64,000 nt of DNA, from contig JBEYHY010000001.1 in assembly GCA_040635515.1 (NCBI GenBank), positions 930,001-994,000 of the forward strand. The letters run 5' to 3'. Made by a program: the position numbers and the translations under genes. Below, in pieces: positions 59,479 to 64,000 of the stretch. The notes beneath the pieces were generated by a model. It worked only from the letters and a program-made list of their open reading frames with translations. It had not been told where the DNA came from and ran no database searches. This stretch comes from Prauserella_A sp040635515 (GTDB lineage: Bacteria > Actinomycetota > Actinomycetes > Mycobacteriales > Pseudonocardiaceae). Each line of letters opens with the position of its first letter. Within the stretch, counting starts at the first letter, position 1.

Positions 59479-60240
59479 TCAGAGTTGGATACCCCGGCTC
59501 AGCGCGCCGTCGGCGAGCAGGTTGGTGCCGGTGATGAACGAGGCTAGTGGGCTGGCGAGCATCGTGATGGCGTAGGCGATTTCCCTCGGCCGCGCCATGC
59601 GTCCCGTCGGGTTGAGCGCGAGCGCTTCCCGGTACAGCTCGGGATTGTCGTGCTCGATCCGGTTCCACACGCCGCCGGGGAAGAACGTGTTGCCCGGTGA
59701 AACGCTGTTGGCGCGGATGCCCTTTCCCGCGAGCTGGTGGGCCAGGCTGTGCGTGTAGTGCACGATCGCGGCCTTCATTGGCCCATACGCGGGCGCGGCG
59801 AAGTCGGTTTCCCTTCCCGACACGCTCGACACGGCGATGACCGAGGGGGATTCGCTGCGTTCCAGGTGCGGCATCGCGGCTTCGACCAGCCGCACCGTGT
59901 GCATCAGGTCGACCTGGAAGCTCGTCTGCCAATGCTGTTCGGCCGGGCCGATGGCCAGTGCGCTGACGTTGGCGACGACGATGTCGATGCCGCCGAGTTC
60001 GTCGGCGGAGCGTTCGACCCAGCCGGTCAGGTCGTCACGGTCGGCGACGTCCACCGCCGCTCCCAGTACTCGTCCCTTGTGCCGGGCCAGTTCGTCGACG
60101 GTGTCGCGCACGTCCGAATCGGTCCTCGCGCAGAACGCGACCGAGACTCCCTCTTCGGCGAGCATGTCGACGGTGGCCTTGCCGATTCCCTTCGTGCCGC
60201 CCGTGACAAGGGCGCGAAGTCCCTCAAGCTGGAGATCCAT
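59479..60240 (-). CDS. SDR family oxidoreductase
   Basis: 253 residues. Classical short-chain dehydrogenase: cofactor motif ALVTGGTKGIGKATV, VVANVSALAIG in place of NNAG, and the catalytic SSVSGRETDFAAPAYGPMKA with Ser, Tyr and Lys. The acceptable cofactor (NAD or NADP) cannot be told; the ARTDSDVRD region after strand 2 suggests NADP. ATG with GAGGAG eight bases upstream, 12 bases after the acetamidase stop, so the two are cotranscribed. Confidence 0.92.
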   Translation of the reverse strand: MDLQLEGLRALVTGGTKGIGKATVDMLAEEGVSVAFCARTDSDVRDTVDELARHKGRVLGAAVDVADRDDLTGWVERSADELGGIDIVVANVSALAIGPAEQHWQTSFQVDLMHTVRLVEAAMPHLERSESPSVIAVSSVSGRETDFAAPAYGPMKAAIVHYTHSLAHQLAGKGIRANSVSPGNTFFPGGVWNRIEHDNPELYREALALNPTGRMARPREIAYAITMLASPLASFITGTNLLADGALSRGIQL

Positions 60241-60252
60241 GATCGTGGCTCC

Positions 60253-61248
60253 TCAAATTCTCGCTTGCTCGCGAAGGTAACGGTGCATGCCTCCGTAGGC
60301 TCTGCCCTTGGGCAAGAGGCGTTTGGCGACCTTGGTGACGGCGCTGTAGTTCGCGTCGACCACATTGGCCAGTGGGGCTTCGCTGATCTGGGTGAGCAGT
60401 TGGTAGGCGTCGAGCCGGTCCAGGCCGTAGAGCTCCCGCAGCCACTCGATCATGCCGACCTGGCTGGCTCGCCAGGCGTCTTCGAGTGGCCGGGCGGACG
60501 CGACGACGACGTAGTGCTCGTCCTGCTCGATCCGGGGCCACAGCGGGGCCTTTCCCTTGATCAGTTCGACGATGAGGGTCACGTTCATCGCACCTTCGAC
60601 GGCGGTGCCGCACGCCTCGCCCTCACCCTGGCGGTAATGACCGTCGCCGACGGAGAACAACGCGCCCTCGACGTTCACACCGAGGTAGCAGGTGGCGCCC
60701 GCACGCATCTCCGGTGTGTCCATGTTGCCGCCGAACATGTCGGGCACGAGCGAGGTGCGTACTTCTCTTCCCGCGGGCGCGACCCCGACGGTGCCCAGCA
60801 TCGGTTCGAGGGGAAGGTCCAGCCGCAGTTCGCCACGGAGCGCCTCGAACACGACGACGTCCTTTTCCCTGTCGACCTGGTAGATCCAGGTGAGGTCGGG
60901 TAGCGGGTCGTGCAGCAGCGCGGTGCGCTCGGTGGTGCTGAGTCCGCCGAAGAAGGGGATGGTCGCCGAGGCGCCCCAGTCCCTGGCGGGTTCCAGATCG
61001 ACGAAGTGGATCGCGAGCGTGTCGCCGGGTTCGGCGCCTTCGACGTAGAACGGTCCGGTTTGCGGGTTGACCTCGCGCATGTCCAGTGTTTCGCCTGGCC
61101 GGTCGTCGGGGCTGCGCAGTCGCCCGCTGAACGCGTCCTCGGTCCACAAGCGCATCAGGGTTCCCGGTTTGATCCTGAGGATCGGGTCTGCGCCACCGAA
61201 AGTCCAGGTGTACTGCTCTTTCGTCGGCGCGAACTCGATGACGTCCAT
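60253..61248 (-). CDS. Acetamidase/formamidase family protein
   Basis: 331 residues from ATG 61248, with GAGGAG six bases upstream; a longer frame has no homology. FmdA/AmdA features: HFVDLEPARDWGASATIPFF, a metal-site-like DMFGGNMDTPEMRAGATCYL and VEGALFSVGDGHYRQGEGE with conserved Asp/His. These enzymes hydrolyse formamide or short amides to ammonia and acid. Cytosolic. First gene of an operon with an SDR; divergent from DUF2848. Confidence 0.9.
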   Translation of the reverse strand: MDVIEFAPTKEQYTWTFGGADPILRIKPGTLMRLWTEDAFSGRLRSPDDRPGETLDMREVNPQTGPFYVEGAEPGDTLAIHFVDLEPARDWGASATIPFFGGLSTTERTALLHDPLPDLTWIYQVDREKDVVVFEALRGELRLDLPLEPMLGTVGVAPAGREVRTSLVPDMFGGNMDTPEMRAGATCYLGVNVEGALFSVGDGHYRQGEGEACGTAVEGAMNVTLIVELIKGKAPLWPRIEQDEHYVVVASARPLEDAWRASQVGMIEWLRELYGLDRLDAYQLLTQISEAPLANVVDANYSAVTKVAKRLLPKGRAYGGMHRYLREQARI

Positions 61249-61386
61249 CCGTGTCTCCTCACCGTGGCCGGTTGGGTTGATCGTCCCCCGCCCGCCGGGT
61301 GCTGACAACCGTTGGCCATTCGCCGCCGCGGTTTCCGCGGGTATCGAACGGGTATCGTGCGCTCAGCGCAGCCGATCAGGAAGAGA

Positions 61387-62076
61387 GTGACCCAGCGGAT
61401 GGCCTTGATCTTGCACGTCGCGGGAACCGGTGAGCGGCTGACGGTGAAACCTGATCGGCTCGTCGTCGCCGGATACACCGCGAGGGACGAGGCGGCGGTG
61501 GCCGCGCACATCGCGGAACTGGCCGAGATCGGTGTTCCCGCGCCGCCGAGTGTTCCCGCCTTCTACGACCTCGATCCGGCGTTGCTGACCACCGAAGCGG
61601 TCGTGGAGGTCAGCGGCGCCAAGACCTCGGGTGAGGTCGAGCCGGTCGTCATCCGGCACCACGGCAGGTTCTTTCTGGCCGTGGGTTCCGACCACACCGA
61701 CAGGGAGCTGGAGAGAACCGGTGTCGCCGAGTCCAAAGCGGCCTGCCCGAAACCCATCGGCGCCACGGTAGCCGAGATCGGATCGGAACGATCCGGTTTG
61801 TCCACACTGGACTGGGATGTGGTCCTCGCCGAATCCGGCGTTGACGGGGCGGAGTATCAGAAGGGCGGTGTTTCCACGCTGCGACATCCCTCGGAGTTGC
61901 TGGAGCGCATGACCGCGACGCTCGGCGAGGTGACCGGCGACCTGGTGCTGTTCTGCGGCACGCTGGCGTTGCTCGGTGGCCGGTTCGTGCACGGCAGGTC
62001 GTGGCGTATCCGCCTCGACCTGCCAGGAGGCACGATCCTGTCGCACGCGTACGAAACCGGGCCGCGCGGCAGGTGA
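61387..62076 (+). CDS. DUF2848 family protein
   Basis: 229 residues from GTG 61387, with AGGA five bases upstream; the ATG four codons later is an alternative. The segments FLAVGSDHTDRELE, AACPKPIGATVAEIG and LFCGTLALLGGRF suggest the DUF2848 group, which has a fumarylacetoacetate hydrolase-like fold as I recall it. Catalytic role unknown. Divergent from the acetamidase, and often near amide or dicarboxylate metabolism, so a linked pathway is plausible but unproven. Confidence 0.82.
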   Translation: MTQRMALILHVAGTGERLTVKPDRLVVAGYTARDEAAVAAHIAELAEIGVPAPPSVPAFYDLDPALLTTEAVVEVSGAKTSGEVEPVVIRHHGRFFLAVGSDHTDRELERTGVAESKAACPKPIGATVAEIGSERSGLSTLDWDVVLAESGVDGAEYQKGGVSTLRHPSELLERMTATLGEVTGDLVLFCGTLALLGGRFVHGRSWRIRLDLPGGTILSHAYETGPRGR

Positions 62077-62083
62077 ACGGGGC

Positions 62084-63517
62084 TCAGGCTTCGGTGTTCC
62101 ACGGCAGCCGGACCTGGAACCGGGTGTCGCCGGGCTCGGAGGTCATCCGCAGGTCGCCGTGGTGTTTGCTGACCACGATCCGCCACGAGATGTCCAGCCC
62201 GAGGCCGGTGCCCTCGCCGACGGGTTTGGTGGTGAAGAACGGATCGAAGATGCGGGTGCGGATCTCCTCGGCGATGCCAGGACCGGTGTCGCCGATCTCG
62301 ACGAGCAGCCGGTCGCCGTCGGCGGCGGTACGCACGGTCAGGGTTCCCTCGCCGCCCATGGCGCCGACCGCGTTGTCGATGAGGTTGGTCCACACCTGGT
62401 TGAGTTCGGCGGCGTAGACGGGCACCGGCGGCAGCGTCCGGTCGTAGTCCTTGACGACGGTGATGCCGGTGCCGATTTTGCCTGCCAGCATCGTGAGCGT
62501 GCTGTCGAGCAGTTCGTGCACGTCGACGACGCGGTTGGGGGCGCGGTCGAGCTGGGAGTACTGCTTGGCGGCGCCGACGAGAGTCGAGACGCGGGTGGTC
62601 GAATCCTCGATCTCGGTCATGAGCTGTTCGGTCTCGATCGCGTAGTTGAGCCAGCGAATCGCGCCTTCCAGCGTCGAGCCGCTCGCGGGGGCGCCGGCCG
62701 CTTCGATGGTGGTGGCGACCCTGTCCAGCCAGTGCGGGTCCAGTCCCGCGGCCACGAAGGTCGGCGCGATGTCCCAGCTCGACCCGATGCCTCGTTCTTC
62801 GAGCCAGTCGGCGACGGCGTCTTCCTTGTCACCGGCCTCGATGGGGCTGAGCACGGGAGCTTTCGCGGCGTGTTCGACGGCGTCCTCCTGCAGCCGGATG
62901 AGCGCTTCGAGGGTGGCCCTGTCGTAGGGGCCCTGCGCGATGAGCCGCAGCTTCTGCCGCATGGCGGTGATGCGTTCGCGCAGTGCTCCCGTCGCCCGTA
63001 CCGCGGCCGCGGCGGGGTTGTTCAGTTCGTGGGTCAGTCCGGCCGACAGCGATCCGAGTGCCAGCAGCCGTTCGCGTTGCGCGACGGCGGTGTGCATGTT
63101 GCGCATGCCGAAGAACAATCCTTCGAGCATGTGCGTTGCCATGGGGAACCATTCCCACATGAACGTGGCGAGCTTGCCTGCCTCCAGCACGTAGAACCGT
63201 GAGGGCGCGGTGACGGTGAGGGTGCTGTTGTAGACCTGGGGAACGCGGTCGCCGAGGTGGGCCTGGAAGGCGCCGGCGTAGACGCCGGGCCGGTCGGCGC
63301 GCTGGGTCTCGACGTCGGTGTCACCGACGCGCCTTGACAGGGTCACCGCTCCCTCGACGAGCACGTAGAAGCAGCGGGCGGGTTCACCTTCGGTGTAGAG
63401 GACGCCGGGTTCGACGGCGATGACCTCGCCGTCGGTGCACAGCCGGCCGAGCTGCTCGTCGCTGAGTTTCTCGAACAGGAACAGGGTGCGGAGTTCCGCC
63501 GGGTCGCAGACAGCCAC
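62084..63517 (-). CDS. Soluble sensor histidine kinase with cNMP-binding-like domain
   Basis: 477 residues, no membrane helix. Residues 10-130 form a CRP/cNMP-like beta roll (GVLYTEGEPARCFYVLVEGA), but the phosphate-binding Gly-Glu-x-Ala-Leu cassette is not evident (YAGAFQAHLGDRV stands there). The dimerisation region has the phospho-accepting His163 in SAGLTHELNNPAAAAVRATG, and the ATPase domain has NQVWTNLIDNAVGAM, GDTGPGIAEE and GEGTGLGLDISWRIV. GTG start, two bases after the stop of a thioredoxin-reductase-like gene, so the pair is coupled. No response regulator is visible in the window. Confidence 0.9.
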   Translation of the reverse strand: MAVCDPAELRTLFLFEKLSDEQLGRLCTDGEVIAVEPGVLYTEGEPARCFYVLVEGAVTLSRRVGDTDVETQRADRPGVYAGAFQAHLGDRVPQVYNSTLTVTAPSRFYVLEAGKLATFMWEWFPMATHMLEGLFFGMRNMHTAVAQRERLLALGSLSAGLTHELNNPAAAAVRATGALRERITAMRQKLRLIAQGPYDRATLEALIRLQEDAVEHAAKAPVLSPIEAGDKEDAVADWLEERGIGSSWDIAPTFVAAGLDPHWLDRVATTIEAAGAPASGSTLEGAIRWLNYAIETEQLMTEIEDSTTRVSTLVGAAKQYSQLDRAPNRVVDVHELLDSTLTMLAGKIGTGITVVKDYDRTLPPVPVYAAELNQVWTNLIDNAVGAMGGEGTLTVRTAADGDRLLVEIGDTGPGIAEEIRTRIFDPFFTTKPVGEGTGLGLDISWRIVVSKHHGDLRMTSEPGDTRFQVRLPWNTEA

Positions 63518-63519
63518 GG

Positions 63520-64000
63520 TTACCGCCTTTCCAGGTAGCGGTGGACGAGCGCGACGGCCATGGCGCCGTCGCCGACGGCCGAGGCGACCCGTTTCATGGA
63601 GTCGGCTCTCGCGTCACCGGCGACGAACACGCCGGGGAGGCTCGTTTCCAGGTGGTAGGGATCGCGGTCGAGGTCCCAGCCCGCCGGTCGGCTGCCGTCG
63701 GCGGCGAGATCAGGTCCCGCGAGCACGAATCCGGCCGCGTCGCGGGCCACGACCCCGTCGAGCCAGTCGGTGCGCGGGGTGGCGCCGATGAAGACGAACA
63801 GCCATGACGAGTCGACGGCGCGCACGGTGCCGCTCGGGGTGTGCCTGAGTTCCAGTTGTTCCAGGTGCCCGTTGCCGTGGGCGGCGGCGACCTCGGTGCA
63901 CGGCAGCACCTCGATGTTGGCTGTGCGGGAGATTTGCTCGCTGAGGTAGTGCGACATCGAATCGGTCAGCGAGGGTCCGCGCAGCAGCATCGTCACCGAA
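63520..64000 (-). CDS. Thioredoxin reductase-like FAD oxidoreductase (partial, cut by window edge)
   Basis: The C-terminal 160 residues of an FAD/NAD(P)-disulphide-oxidoreductase-like protein; the start lies beyond the window. Visible are MLLRGPSLTDSMSHYLSEQI (NADPH-domain end), LFVFIGATPRTDWL and GVFVAGDARADSMKRVASAV, the FAD-contacting Gly-Asp motif near the C-terminus. The CxxC site, if any, would be upstream. The stop is two bases from the kinase start, an arrangement suggesting that flavoprotein and kinase form a redox-sensing pair. Confidence 0.88.
   Translation of the reverse strand, partial: SVTMLLRGPSLTDSMSHYLSEQISRTANIEVLPCTEVAAAHGNGHLEQLELRHTPSGTVRAVDSSWLFVFIGATPRTDWLDGVVARDAAGFVLAGPDLAADGSRPAGWDLDRDPYHLETSLPGVFVAGDARADSMKRVASAVGDGAMAVALVHRYLERR

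Noticed and set aside
1..64000. tRNA, rRNA, CRISPR and riboswitches
   Set aside because: No cloverleaf, rRNA core sequence or direct-repeat/spacer series was found by eye; the only tandem repeats have no spacers.

Overview
The window is a high-GC, densely packed stretch of actinobacterial chromosome. Frequent GTG/TTG starts, 1-8 bp ATGA/GTGA/TGATG gene overlaps, F420-linked enzymes, an MptB-type polyprenol-phosphomannose mannosyltransferase, a DesA3-type desaturase with its ferredoxin-reductase partner, and the conserved Rv2138-Rv2133-like genes (lipoprotein, DUF5703, uppP, phosphomutase, DUF3090, SCO1664) all point to a mycolata-related or pseudonocardial actinomycete. Pseudonocardiaceae is my best guess, but this is inference only. 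I saw no rRNA, tRNA, CRISPR array, insertion sequence or prophage. One orphan tyrosine recombinase is present.

Layout. 0-7 kb: lipoprotein/DUF5703 and an aldo-keto reductase (minus strand), then an F420-type luciferase-like oxidoreductase, uppP, a phosphomutase-family protein and an M3 peptidase (plus strand, overlapping). 7-9 kb: a lipoprotein converges on mdh through a strong bidirectional terminator. 9-15 kb: GH92 mannosidase and FUSC membrane protein (overlapping), and a DUF6069 membrane protein. 14.9-15.3 kb: two oppositely oriented arrays of a 21-bp repeat. 15.4-23 kb: a peptide-use locus, with M20 and M55 peptidases divergent from a four-gene oligopeptide ABC importer. 23-25.8 kb: MptB, then a VOC protein and TetR regulator sharing twin operators. 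25.8-29 kb: an S9 peptidase, LD-carboxypeptidase and F420-type PPOX operon. 29-35 kb: DUF3090, SCO1664, an NmrA/TetR pair, DUF3097, and NfeD with an SPFH protein. 35-41 kb: an MHS transporter, SGNH hydrolase, CGNR regulator, zinc ribbon, recombinase, and an ECF42-type sigma factor with its DGPF partner and a matching promoter. 41-45.8 kb: a NarL-type two-component system, methyltransferase, DedA protein and pentapeptide protein. 46-53 kb: GGT, a TauD-like protein without canonical iron ligands, secreted endonuclease I, an MFS-amidase pair and a Cmx-type exporter. 53.7-56 kb: a luciferase-like enzyme, a third 21-bp repeat array and an M24 peptidase. 56-59.5 kb: desaturase, reductase and a divergent FabR/DesT-like repressor with a DesT-like operator. 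59.5-64 kb: SDR, acetamidase/formamidase, DUF2848, a soluble sensor kinase with a cNMP-like domain, and a truncated thioredoxin-reductase-like gene.

Most genes are ordinary housekeeping or accessory metabolism. The points that most deserve a second look are the dispersed 21-bp repeat arrays with conserved borders, the ECF42 promoter match, the FabR/DesT-like lipid regulon, the TauD-like protein in which the HxD motif is RxE, the set of TANNNT-N6-start leaderless promoters, and the 24-kb split of a cluster that is contiguous in mycobacteria. All functional statements come from reading the sequence and from family knowledge; no database search was run.
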